Shown here in pieces: positions 8,572 to 16,296 of a DNA stretch of 61,445 nt (positions are counted from its first letter, which is position 1; each line of letters opens with the position of its first letter). A model generated the notes under the pieces. It was given only the letters and a program-made list of their open reading frames with translations. It was not told the origin of the DNA and did not search any database. The DNA lies in the NCBI GenBank assembly GCA_964452185.1, contig CAYVKO010000002.1, forward strand, positions 1 through 61,445, read 5' to 3'. Source of the DNA: SW-6-46-9 sp964452185 (lineage in GTDB: Bacteria > Patescibacteriota > Minisyncoccia > Phycocordibacterales > SW-6-46-9). Both the position numbers and the translations under genes were made by a program.

Positions 8572-9771
8572 ATGAAAAAGCTGCTTATAACAGTTGGGGT
8601 GGTTGCCGTGCTAACAGCTGGTGTGTTTGCGCTTGTTGATGTGCGCCCGCTACTTTTTTCTCCTACAGAGGAAACAGAAAGGATTGCAACCTCTACCAGT
8701 CAAGAGGCTGAAAAATCTCTGAAAGTAGTTGCTGAAAACCTTTCTGTGCCATGGGGAATAGACTTCTTGCCGAGCGGCAACTTATTGGTGACGGAACGAA
8801 CCGGTAATTTACTGGAAATGACACGAGACGGAGAAAGGTTAGCCAGCTCGACCATTGATTCGGTGGAGCCAACTGGTGAAGGTGGGTTGCTGGGAATAGC
8901 TGTTCATCCGGATTTTTCTGATAATCAATGGGTATACATATACGAAACTTATGAAAGCCAAGAAGGTACCCACAATCGCGTTGTGCGGTACAACTATCAG
9001 CCGGGCGGTACTCTGCAGAACCAAACTATAATTGTTGATGGTATTCCGGGTGCTAGCTACCACGACGGTGGGCGCATTGCCTTTGCTCCTGATGGTCAGT
9101 TGTTTGTTACTACCGGTGATGCTGGAAATCCGCAGTCAGCACAGGCAACGAGTACGCTGACCGGGAAAATACTGCGGCTTCAAGATGATGGGACCGTGCC
9201 GGAAGGTAATCCGTATAGCAATGCGACTTATTCTTACGGGCATCGTAATCCGCAAGGGTTGGCGTGGGATAACTCCGATCGATTGTGGTCAACAGAACAT
9301 GGACGGTCCGGTCGGCGAAGCGGACTTGATGAAGTGAACCTTATAGAATCTGGCAGTAACTATGGTTGGCCGTACCTTGAAGGTGATGAGACGTGTAGTA
9401 ATGACGATATGTATGCACCATCACTTCCGGCAGAAATGTCAGCTGAAGAATGTGACGCTTTGCCGCCGATGACGCATTCTGGTCCAGACATTACATGGGC
9501 TCCGGCCAGTCTTGAGATTCATAACCAAACGCTTTTCTTTGGCGGTCTTCGAGGCCAGGCTATATATACCGCACCAATACAAAGTGGCGGTACAGAAGTG
9601 CAGGTCGGTGAAGTAACGGCACATTTCAAGGAGGAGTTTGGTCGAATACGTACCGTCACACTCGGCCCCGATAATGGTTTCTTGTATGTAACTACATCAA
9701 ATACTGATGGTCGCGGTAACCCAGTATCGAATGATGACAGGATACTCCGCGTTCCTTTGTCAGTTTTCTAA
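8572..9771 (+). CDS. PQQ-dependent sugar dehydrogenase-like (GSDH) beta-propeller, membrane-anchored
   Basis: A 399-residue protein with an N-terminal membrane helix, followed by the soluble glucose/sorbosone dehydrogenase propeller: VPWGIDFLPSGNLLVTER, GGLLGIAVHPDF, YHDGGRIAFAPDGQLFVTTGD, YGHRNPQGLAW, ExHGRSG and GSNYGWPYLEG are all family signatures. The His of YHDGG and of YGHRNPQG correspond to PQQ-site or catalytic positions in characterised members. It acts outside the membrane. No PQQ biosynthesis genes are in the window, so the cofactor would be scavenged or absent. A leaderless promoter precedes it. Confidence 0.85.
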   Translation: MKKLLITVGVVAVLTAGVFALVDVRPLLFSPTEETERIATSTSQEAEKSLKVVAENLSVPWGIDFLPSGNLLVTERTGNLLEMTRDGERLASSTIDSVEPTGEGGLLGIAVHPDFSDNQWVYIYETYESQEGTHNRVVRYNYQPGGTLQNQTIIVDGIPGASYHDGGRIAFAPDGQLFVTTGDAGNPQSAQATSTLTGKILRLQDDGTVPEGNPYSNATYSYGHRNPQGLAWDNSDRLWSTEHGRSGRRSGLDEVNLIESGSNYGWPYLEGDETCSNDDMYAPSLPAEMSAEECDALPPMTHSGPDITWAPASLEIHNQTLFFGGLRGQAIYTAPIQSGGTEVQVGEVTAHFKEEFGRIRTVTLGPDNGFLYVTTSNTDGRGNPVSNDDRILRVPLSVF

Positions 9772-9808
9772 TAAATGTACAGTCATTAATTTGAGTAATT
9801 GACATTTA

Positions 9809-10651
9809 ATGTTTGACAATGATACGAAAACAGCTTTAGTGATTGGACCGGGTGGTCTTCGCGGAGCATACAACGCTGGTGCAATGGTCCGGCTGATTCG
9901 CAAATTGGGTAACAGTTGGGTGGACAGTGTGTATGCGTCGTCAGTTGGTGTTTGCATGGCGATGTTTTTTGCATCCGGGCAACACTATCCAGCTGAACAT
10001 GTTTGGCGAAACCATATACATGGCGATCAGTTTGTTGACTTAAAAAAGATATTCAAAGGTCGTTATTGGCTTGATCTTGAATATTTAGCTGGAATTGTAT
10101 CTGAAGAAGATTCGAATTTGTGGTTAGATGTAGAAGAAGCAGTCAATTCCCCTGTCCGTATAAATTTTACTCTGACGGATCGTGATCGTGGTGAAGCGGT
10201 ATATGTGTCTCCGGAAAAACACAACGTTTTCTCTCTTATGAAAGCTGCATGTGCTGTACCGTTTATGTACCCAGCTGTTTCAGTGAATGAAGGCGAATAC
10301 ATTGATGGTGGAATTACTGATCCGTTGCCGATAGAGAAAGCTTTTGATGACGGGCATGATAAAGTTGTGGTAATAACTAATCATCCAACTGGTGTTGCGC
10401 CCGATGAATATTTATTTAAAACCATGTCTTATTTTTACACGAACCCTATGGCGGAGAAGTTGCGCACGTATGCCCAACGTAAACGAGATAAATTAAAGAA
10501 AATGCAACAAGATCCGCGAATAATTTCAATTCAACCAACTGGCTCTCTGCCGCTACGTTCATTTATGGACTCAAATAAAAAACGGATTCACAAAACTTTT
10601 GACAGAGGGTTTTTAGATGCGAGCACGGTACTTGGCAAGCAAAAAGAGTAA
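9809..10651 (+). CDS. Patatin-like phospholipase (RssA type)
   Basis: A 280-residue cytosolic protein with the oxyanion loop GPGGLRG (about 10-16), the nucleophile elbow SVYASSVGV (about 45, canonical GxSxG reads A-S-S-V-G, so the first Gly is Ala) and the dyad Asp in YIDGGITDPLPI (about 165). These support a Ser-Asp acyl hydrolase on lipids. It sits just upstream of rarA with a 12-nt gap but appears functionally unrelated. No Shine-Dalgarno is seen before the ATG. Confidence 0.85.
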   Translation: MFDNDTKTALVIGPGGLRGAYNAGAMVRLIRKLGNSWVDSVYASSVGVCMAMFFASGQHYPAEHVWRNHIHGDQFVDLKKIFKGRYWLDLEYLAGIVSEEDSNLWLDVEEAVNSPVRINFTLTDRDRGEAVYVSPEKHNVFSLMKAACAVPFMYPAVSVNEGEYIDGGITDPLPIEKAFDDGHDKVVVITNHPTGVAPDEYLFKTMSYFYTNPMAEKLRTYAQRKRDKLKKMQQDPRIISIQPTGSLPLRSFMDSNKKRIHKTFDRGFLDASTVLGKQKE

Positions 10652-10657
10652 TATGAT
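10652..10657 (+). promoter_or_regulatory. -10 box, leaderless start of rarA
   Basis: TATGAT ends 6 nt before the ATG at 10664 and directly follows the stop TAA of the patatin gene. TTGGCA at 10632-10637 is a possible -35, but its spacing of 14 is short. Confidence 0.45.
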
Positions 10658-10663
10658 AAAAAC

Positions 10664-11800
10664 ATGCAGCCTTTAGCCGATACAATCCGCCCAACCTCAC
10701 TTGAAAATTTTGTAGGGCAAGAACATCTGGTAGGTGAAGAAAAACCGTTGCGTAATGCAATTGAGAACGGGTACGAAATGAGTTTTATTTTGTGGGGGCC
10801 GCCAGGTACTGGAAAAACTACAATAGCACAGATTTATGCTGAAGCCTTAGACGCTGATTTCCACGCTCTCAGTGCTGTTGATGCCGGCAAGCAGGATTTG
10901 CGAGATGTGGTGGCACAGGCTAAAAAGGTACAAGAACAAACCCTGCTTTTTCTGGATGAAATTCATCGGTTCAACAAAGCACAGCAAGACTTTCTTCTTC
11001 CGTATGTAGAGGATGGAACCTTGCTTTTAGTTGGGGCAACTACTGAAAACCCCAGTTTTGAAGTGAATTCAGCCTTGCTTTCTCGTACGCGAGTGTTTTC
11101 TTTAAACCCCCTCTCCAAAGAGGAAGTAGCACAAATTCTGCAACGTACGGATATAGATATGAGCGAGGAGACAATAAAGGCGGCTGCAGAATCGGCTAAC
11201 GGTGATGCCCGGAGTGCGATTGCTTTGGTTGAAGCAGCCAACAAGTTGTATGGTGAAGTAACCAAAGAAACACTTCAGGAGGCTGCAGCCAGTGAACATC
11301 TACGATTTGACCGGGAGGGCGAAGAGCACTACAACACAGTCAGTGCTTTTATTAAGAGTATGCGAGCTAGCCAGCCGGACGCAGCTTTGTACTATCTTGC
11401 CAGAATGATCGAAGCAGGGGAAGATCCAAAATTTATAGCGCGTCGGATGGTTATTTTTGCGTCTGAAGATATCGGACAAGCTGTACCGACGGCTTTAGTG
11501 GTGGCTAACGCTGCTTTCAATGCGGTACAAGCTGTTGGATTGCCGGAAGCTGAAATCAACTTGGCGGATGCTACTGTATACTTATCCAACTGCAACAAAA
11601 GTCGTGAGTCATACGAGGCGTACCGGGCAGCACAGTCTGATGTCAACAAGCATGGTAATCTTAAAATTCCAAAACGTATTAGAAACGCACCGACAGAGCT
11701 CATGCAGCGCCGAGGGTATGGTGAAGGATATAAGAAATATGATGACCAAGACATGCGGCCTGAAAAACTTCACGGAAAAGATTACTATGAAAAATCATAA
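10664..11800 (+). CDS. rarA: Replication-associated recombination protein A (MgsA/RarA AAA+ ATPase)
   Basis: A clamp-loader-like ATPase acting at stalled forks. The 378-residue protein has the family opening PLADTIRPTSLENFVGQEHLVGE, Walker A GPPGTGKT (about 44-51), Walker B LLFLDEIHRFNKAQQD, the sensor GATTENPSFEVN and the LLSRTRVF arginine-finger region. The C-terminal MgsA tetramerisation domain contains GAEDPKFIARRMVIFASEDIG-like sequence. Length is a little shorter than the ~420 average. It is followed after 42 nt by a helicase gene, a plausible genome-maintenance pair. Confidence 0.95.
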   Translation: MQPLADTIRPTSLENFVGQEHLVGEEKPLRNAIENGYEMSFILWGPPGTGKTTIAQIYAEALDADFHALSAVDAGKQDLRDVVAQAKKVQEQTLLFLDEIHRFNKAQQDFLLPYVEDGTLLLVGATTENPSFEVNSALLSRTRVFSLNPLSKEEVAQILQRTDIDMSEETIKAAAESANGDARSAIALVEAANKLYGEVTKETLQEAAASEHLRFDREGEEHYNTVSAFIKSMRASQPDAALYYLARMIEAGEDPKFIARRMVIFASEDIGQAVPTALVVANAAFNAVQAVGLPEAEINLADATVYLSNCNKSRESYEAYRAAQSDVNKHGNLKIPKRIRNAPTELMQRRGYGEGYKKYDDQDMRPEKLHGKDYYEKS

Positions 11801-11842
11801 CTTGTTTGAGGTGTAGTTTTAGTTGTCTTAACTTTTATTTTT

Positions 11843-13099
11843 ATGACACAGGATGAAGCTCTAGACATTTTAAAACGAGGTCTTCCAACCTATATTACCG
11901 GTCCGGCCGGAAGTGGGAAGACACATCTTCTCAATCGTTACGTTGAATGGTGCGAAAATGAAGGCTTAAATGTAGCGGTTACTGCCTCAACAGGTATTGC
12001 TGCTACGCATATTGGTGGTCGAACGGTACACTCGTGGTCCGGGATGGGTATTAAGGATCAGATGGACAAGCAAGAGCTGGATGCTTTGGCACAAAAAGAG
12101 TTTTTGCACAAAAGATACGTAAATACGGATGTGCTAATTATTGATGAGGTGAGTATGCTTAGCGCTGATCAACTGGATCTTTTGGATCAGATAGCTCGCA
12201 AGCTGCGGCGAGCTGATGCGGTCTTTGGTGGGCTCCAGGTGGTGATGAGTGGTGATCTGTTTCAGCTTCCGCCGATTTCGCAAAAATCCGGACCGCAGTA
12301 CATTACAGAAGCAAAGGTTTGGGATGAAAGTGAGCTGGCAATTTGTTACCTTACCGAGCAGTTCAGGCAAGAGGACGAAGAGTTTGAGCAGGTACTTGCG
12401 GACATCCGCTCCGGAAATGTTACTGAAGGAACAAAGGATGTAGTGCGAAGCCGGACGGTAGATGCTGGTAAGGATTTAACAGATGTTACGAGGCTTTATA
12501 GTCACAACAAAGATGTGTCAGCAGTAAACGAGAACCGCCTTGAGAAGCTTGATGGTGATTTGCACGTTTATAACATGCAAACCTCTGGCCCTAAAAAAGA
12601 AACGGATATTCTCAAGAAGGGTACACTTACTGCAGAAAAACTGCGGCTGAAACCAGAAGCACAGGTTATCTTTATAAAAAATGACCCGGCCGGTGAGTTT
12701 GTGAACGGGACTCGAGGTAAAGTCATTCGGTTTGAAAGCGGTATGCCGATCGTGCTGACAAACGATGGAAAGGAAGTCCATGTACGGCGAATGCGGTGGA
12801 GTCGACCCCATACTTCATCAAGCGCTCACATTTCACAGCTACCGCTGCGTTTAGCGTGGGCTATCACTGTCCATAAAAGCCAGGGAATGACACTGGATGA
12901 GGCGGCAATGGACTTATCAAATGTGTTTGTGGCTGGGCAAGGATATGTTGCGCTGTCTCGATTGCGCACCCTTTCGGGGCTGCATCTTTTAGGAGTTAAT
13001 GACCTGGCATTTTCGGTTGATTCGTACGTGAGAAAAAAAGATCGGCGTTTTCAGGCTATATCAAGTAAAATTCGAGAGGCGGTATTGAAAAATCAGTGA
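11843..13099 (+). CDS. PIF1/RecD-like superfamily 1B DNA helicase
   Basis: A 418-residue ATPase with Walker A TGPAGSGKT (about 18-26), the PIF1-typical segment ASTGIAATHIGGRTVHSWSG, Walker B VLIIDEVSML, the motif III region QVVMSGDLFQLPPIS, LTEQFRQ, and a C-terminal UvrD_C_2/RecD-like end AWAITVHKSQGMTLDEAAMDL...GQGYVALSR. It unwinds DNA 5'-3' by family precedent. It is compact, consisting of the helicase core only. It lies in series with rarA, without a recognisable Shine-Dalgarno. Confidence 0.9.
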   Translation: MTQDEALDILKRGLPTYITGPAGSGKTHLLNRYVEWCENEGLNVAVTASTGIAATHIGGRTVHSWSGMGIKDQMDKQELDALAQKEFLHKRYVNTDVLIIDEVSMLSADQLDLLDQIARKLRRADAVFGGLQVVMSGDLFQLPPISQKSGPQYITEAKVWDESELAICYLTEQFRQEDEEFEQVLADIRSGNVTEGTKDVVRSRTVDAGKDLTDVTRLYSHNKDVSAVNENRLEKLDGDLHVYNMQTSGPKKETDILKKGTLTAEKLRLKPEAQVIFIKNDPAGEFVNGTRGKVIRFESGMPIVLTNDGKEVHVRRMRWSRPHTSSSAHISQLPLRLAWAITVHKSQGMTLDEAAMDLSNVFVAGQGYVALSRLRTLSGLHLLGVNDLAFSVDSYVRKKDRRFQAISSKIREAVLKNQ

Positions 13100-13132
13100 T
13101 ATGGTTACAATAAGGTTGTAATCGATTAAATC

Positions 13133-13549
13133 ATGAAAATCTTCAAAATATTTAACCGCGGTCGAGTGCTTAAAAGAATAAAAAATCGGCTGCAAAAACA
13201 ACAAAATGGAGAAGGCCCCGAAAAGATAGTAAAAGATATAGCTAAGGACTGGTTAACCGGATATGCCATCTACTACGGTTTATGGATGCTGCTGATTATA
13301 GCGTTTCTTTGTGTGCTTTCGTTTACCAGTTGGCTTGGCGGCCCGTATGTGGTAGCTCAAATCATATTGTTTCTTTTTGTTGGCTCAATTTTGTTGTTGG
13401 CAGGAAGCTTGCTCTGGTTGTGGCGGAAAGCTAAAAAAGAGGTGGATAATCTAAAAAAGCGTCACGAACGTCGGAAAGCACGAGATGCTAAAACCACTGA
13501 CTCGGATATTCGCAACGCAGAGGTAATCTCCTCGAAGGACGATGAATAA
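13133..13549 (+). CDS. Small membrane protein, two transmembrane helices
   Basis: A 138-residue protein with a basic N terminus (residues 1-45), a helix with GYAIYYGLWMLLIIAFLCVL (about 45-65), a second hydrophobic stretch (about 75-102) and a highly charged cytoplasmic tail (KKEVDNLKKRHERRKAR). It overlaps the next gene by 8 nt, so the two are translationally coupled. I do not recognise a family. Confidence 0.6.
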   Translation: MKIFKIFNRGRVLKRIKNRLQKQQNGEGPEKIVKDIAKDWLTGYAIYYGLWMLLIIAFLCVLSFTSWLGGPYVVAQIILFLFVGSILLLAGSLLWLWRKAKKEVDNLKKRHERRKARDAKTTDSDIRNAEVISSKDDE

Positions 13550-15374
13550 TCCGGACTCTCCAGTGATGCTGTTTGATGGCGACTGTTCTTTCTGCCGAAC
13601 ATGGATTAACTGGTGGCGAAAAAAGACGAAAGGGCAAGTTGCTTTCCGTCCGTACCAAAAAGCTGTTGAAGATTTTCCGCAGGTAAGCGAAGCTGAAGCT
13701 AAAAAAGCAGTGCAGTTCATAGAGTCTGATGGAAAAGTTACAAGTGGAGCACAGGCGGTATTTCGCATGCTGGCGATTTCCGGAAGTGGTACCTGGAACT
13801 GGATGTACGATAATATTCCCGGCTTTGGTTGGGTAAGCGAGTCAGTGTACCAACTGGTAGCACGGAATCGCTCAACGGCTTACTCGCTGATGGGGTTAGG
13901 TACAGCCAGCAGCTCCTTCGTGTTTTCTTCTTGGTTGTTTTTGAAGATTTTAGGAATAGTATACCTAATTGCGTTTGCGTCGTTTGGAGTTCAGGCGTTC
14001 GGACTTATAGGCAAAGACGGAATACTTCCGGTTTCTCGGTACATGGCGCAAGTTAAAGCAACGCTGGCTGAAAGTTGGGTAACACAAGTACCAACATTGT
14101 TTGGTTTCAGTGCCGGTGACTGGATGATACAACTGATTATTATCGCCGGTATTATTTGCTCTGTAAGTCTTATAATTGGATTTTTGCCTCGTGTAGCACT
14201 TGTAGCTCTCTTCGTTTTGTATCTTTCGGTGGTGAACGGTGGACAGATGTTCTTTTCCTTTCAATGGGATATTTTGCTCTTGGAGGCGGGCTTTCTGGCT
14301 ATCTTTTTGACCCCTTCTTCAAACATAGCTGTGTGGGTTTTCTGGTGGCTTTTGGCAAAGGTTATGCTAATGAGTGGTGCGGTTAAGTTCATGTCGAGTG
14401 GTGAGACCTGGGAAAACCTAACTGCGATGAACTACCACTTCTTTACCCAGCCGATTCCGAATGTCGGTGGATACTTGGCACATCAACTGCCAGCTTGGGT
14501 GCACAAAATTGGTACCGCTGGTGTGTTGGTAATTGAGTTAGGGTGTGCTGCCTTGCTTGGGCTTTCACGTAAGTTTAGGTTTGCCGGAGCTGTCGGAATA
14601 ACTTTGCTTCAAGTTATAATTGCGCTGACCGGCAACTACACATTTTTCAATATTCTTACAGCCGGTATTGCACTTATGGTGTTTGATGATGCACTTTGGC
14701 AATCTGTACTGCCTACCGGATGGGTTGATACGGTTACCACCGGCGTGCAGTCGGTTGGCTTAGGGTGGCCGATTGGCGGAGTGGCTGCAGTTACATCAGC
14801 GAGTGTTGGTGTCTGGCTTGGGTGGTTGGCAGTAGGTGTGGGAGTGGCGTATCTTGTCTTGTCAGGATTTCAGGCAGCTCAAATGCTTACTCGCTTCAAT
14901 CCACCAAATGTGATCCAGAAAAGCTTACAATCGGTAAAACCTTTCCACATCACCAACACATACGGCTTGTTTGCCAACATGACAACCCAGCGTCCGGAGA
15001 TTACCATAGAGGGGTCTCGGGATGGTGAAAATTGGGAGGCCTATAAATTTAGATATAAACCGAACGGTCCTAAGGATGCCCCGCCACAGGTTGCTCCACA
15101 TCAACCGCGTCTGGACTGGCAGATGTGGTTTGCGGCACTTCGGGATCGTCCGCCGGCCTGGTTTCAGAATTTTGCAGTACGGTTACTTGAAGGCAGCAAG
15201 TCGGTTACGGATTTACTTGCTCATAACCCGTTTCCAGACAAGCCGCCCCGACACATCCGTGCACGCGTGCAGAACTATGAGTTTACTGATTTTCAAACAT
15301 GGTGGCAAACAGATAACTTCTGGCAAGTAAGTGAGTTGCATTCTTACATGTCTTCAATATCAGTAGAGAGATAA
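13542..15374 (+). CDS. DCC (DUF393) - lipase maturation factor fusion membrane protein
   Basis: A 610-residue protein with two modules. Residues about 1-115 form a DUF393/DCC thiol-disulfide domain, with the signature FDGDCSFC (6-13) that gives the D-x-x-C-x-x-C motif. From about 125 to 590 there is a lipase maturation factor (LMF1-like) membrane domain with many helices, the conserved FFSFQWDILLLEAGFL segment (about 240) and a soluble C-terminal region with SRDGENWEAYKFRYKPN typical of LMF. LMF proteins assist folding of secreted lipases in animals; the bacterial role is unknown. It starts inside the previous gene (8-nt overlap). Possible role: thiol-linked folding of exported proteins. Confidence 0.85.
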   Translation: MNNPDSPVMLFDGDCSFCRTWINWWRKKTKGQVAFRPYQKAVEDFPQVSEAEAKKAVQFIESDGKVTSGAQAVFRMLAISGSGTWNWMYDNIPGFGWVSESVYQLVARNRSTAYSLMGLGTASSSFVFSSWLFLKILGIVYLIAFASFGVQAFGLIGKDGILPVSRYMAQVKATLAESWVTQVPTLFGFSAGDWMIQLIIIAGIICSVSLIIGFLPRVALVALFVLYLSVVNGGQMFFSFQWDILLLEAGFLAIFLTPSSNIAVWVFWWLLAKVMLMSGAVKFMSSGETWENLTAMNYHFFTQPIPNVGGYLAHQLPAWVHKIGTAGVLVIELGCAALLGLSRKFRFAGAVGITLLQVIIALTGNYTFFNILTAGIALMVFDDALWQSVLPTGWVDTVTTGVQSVGLGWPIGGVAAVTSASVGVWLGWLAVGVGVAYLVLSGFQAAQMLTRFNPPNVIQKSLQSVKPFHITNTYGLFANMTTQRPEITIEGSRDGENWEAYKFRYKPNGPKDAPPQVAPHQPRLDWQMWFAALRDRPPAWFQNFAVRLLEGSKSVTDLLAHNPFPDKPPRHIRARVQNYEFTDFQTWWQTDNFWQVSELHSYMSSISVER

Positions 15375-15382
15375 ACGGACTT

Positions 15383-15485
15383 AAAAGAGCAGAAGGGTTT
15401 GACGAGTATAAAAAAAGATTATACTATCACTCATGGATCGAAAAGTAGGTTGTTGGCATCCGAACGTTTTTGTTTTTGCTCTTTA
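15383..15485. other. Long-range inverted repeat in intergenic region
   Basis: In the 133-base gap between the LMF fusion and the next gene, TAAAAGAGCA near 15382-15391 is the complement of TGCTCTTTA near 15477-15485, with GGAT/ATCC inside. This could fold a ~100-nt leader or a small RNA. A TATACT-like string lies within. The evidence is limited to complementarity. Confidence 0.3.
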
Positions 15486-15507
15486 ACAAATCGCAAGGTG
15501 TATACTT

Positions 15508-16203
15508 ATGAGTCGCAAACTAGTTTTTGTTTTTCTGGTTTTGGTGATAGCGATCTCCGCTATCGTTTACTTTCAGTTTAAGAGTGATAATCAGCCAGAA
15601 AATGTAGCGTACACGCTTATATCTGAATTAGTAGAGGTGGAAAATGAAGAAGGGATTCGAGGTGGGGGTATTTACCTATTGAAAGGAGAAGATTGCACAG
15701 TTCGTCCTGGCGGGAAGCTCGACACGCTAGAGGGAGTGCGTGAAGAGCCGAAAGATTCTGTCAAGATACGTTATCTGCACAATCGCGAGCTTGAAGTGGG
15801 TGATTGTCCTCATGGGACAATTTTTACCATGAATGCTCAAGATTTTTCTGTTATTTCGAGCGAGGAGAATATTGCTAAAAAAACCAAAAGAGAAATCCGC
15901 GCAGTATTGGAAAGGGAAAAGGAATCATCCACAAAATCTACCTATCAAGTAACTTCATCTGAAAGAGTCGCCGTATTAAACCCTGAAGGGATCGAAACGG
16001 GAGAATACTCTCGTGAGGATTTTATGGGCTCATGCTCTATATCTCCAGGAGCGAAGGTTCAGGTAATTGGTAGGGTGGGCGATGATAATGTACCACTCCT
16101 TCGGTATCAAATACCAGAATCGGATGTCGGTCCTCTTTCTTGCCCATCCGGAACTTTGTTTGCGGTTGAAGAACAGGAGTTTTCTTCTTTGTTTCAAAAG
16201 TAG
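15508..16203 (+). CDS. Membrane-anchored protein with two Cys-containing repeats
   Basis: A 231-residue protein with an N-terminal signal/anchor helix (5-22). The rest consists of two similar units of about 65 residues: DCTVRPGGKLDTLEGV..VGDCPHGTIFTMNAQDFSVI and SCSISPGAKVQVIGRV..LSCPSGTLFAVEEQEFSSL. Each carries a pair of Cys likely to form a disulfide, and they are separated by a charged linker. This is an internal duplication. The exported location fits the VKOR/DsbA-type folding machinery elsewhere in the window. I do not recognise the family. A good terminator follows. Confidence 0.6.
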   Translation: MSRKLVFVFLVLVIAISAIVYFQFKSDNQPENVAYTLISELVEVENEEGIRGGGIYLLKGEDCTVRPGGKLDTLEGVREEPKDSVKIRYLHNRELEVGDCPHGTIFTMNAQDFSVISSEENIAKKTKREIRAVLEREKESSTKSTYQVTSSERVAVLNPEGIETGEYSREDFMGSCSISPGAKVQVIGRVGDDNVPLLRYQIPESDVGPLSCPSGTLFAVEEQEFSSLFQK

Positions 16204-16231
16204 TTTAATTAACTTAACTAAACAACATCAG

Positions 16232-16266
16232 GAGTGTATTGCTACTCGGCGGTACACTCTTTTTTT
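16232..16266 (+). terminator. Intrinsic terminator
   Basis: GAGTGTA (16232-16238) pairs with TACACTC (16253-16259) and is followed by seven T. It closes the gene at 15508-16203. Confidence 0.85.
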
Positions 16267-16282
16267 AATGTTTACAAACACT

Positions 16283-16288
16283 TATACT
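16283..16288 (+). promoter_or_regulatory. -10 box, leaderless start of xseA
   Basis: TATACT ends 8 nt before the ATG at 16297, right after the terminator. The transcript would begin at or beside the start codon. Confidence 0.55.
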
Positions 16289-16296
16289 AGGGATAC

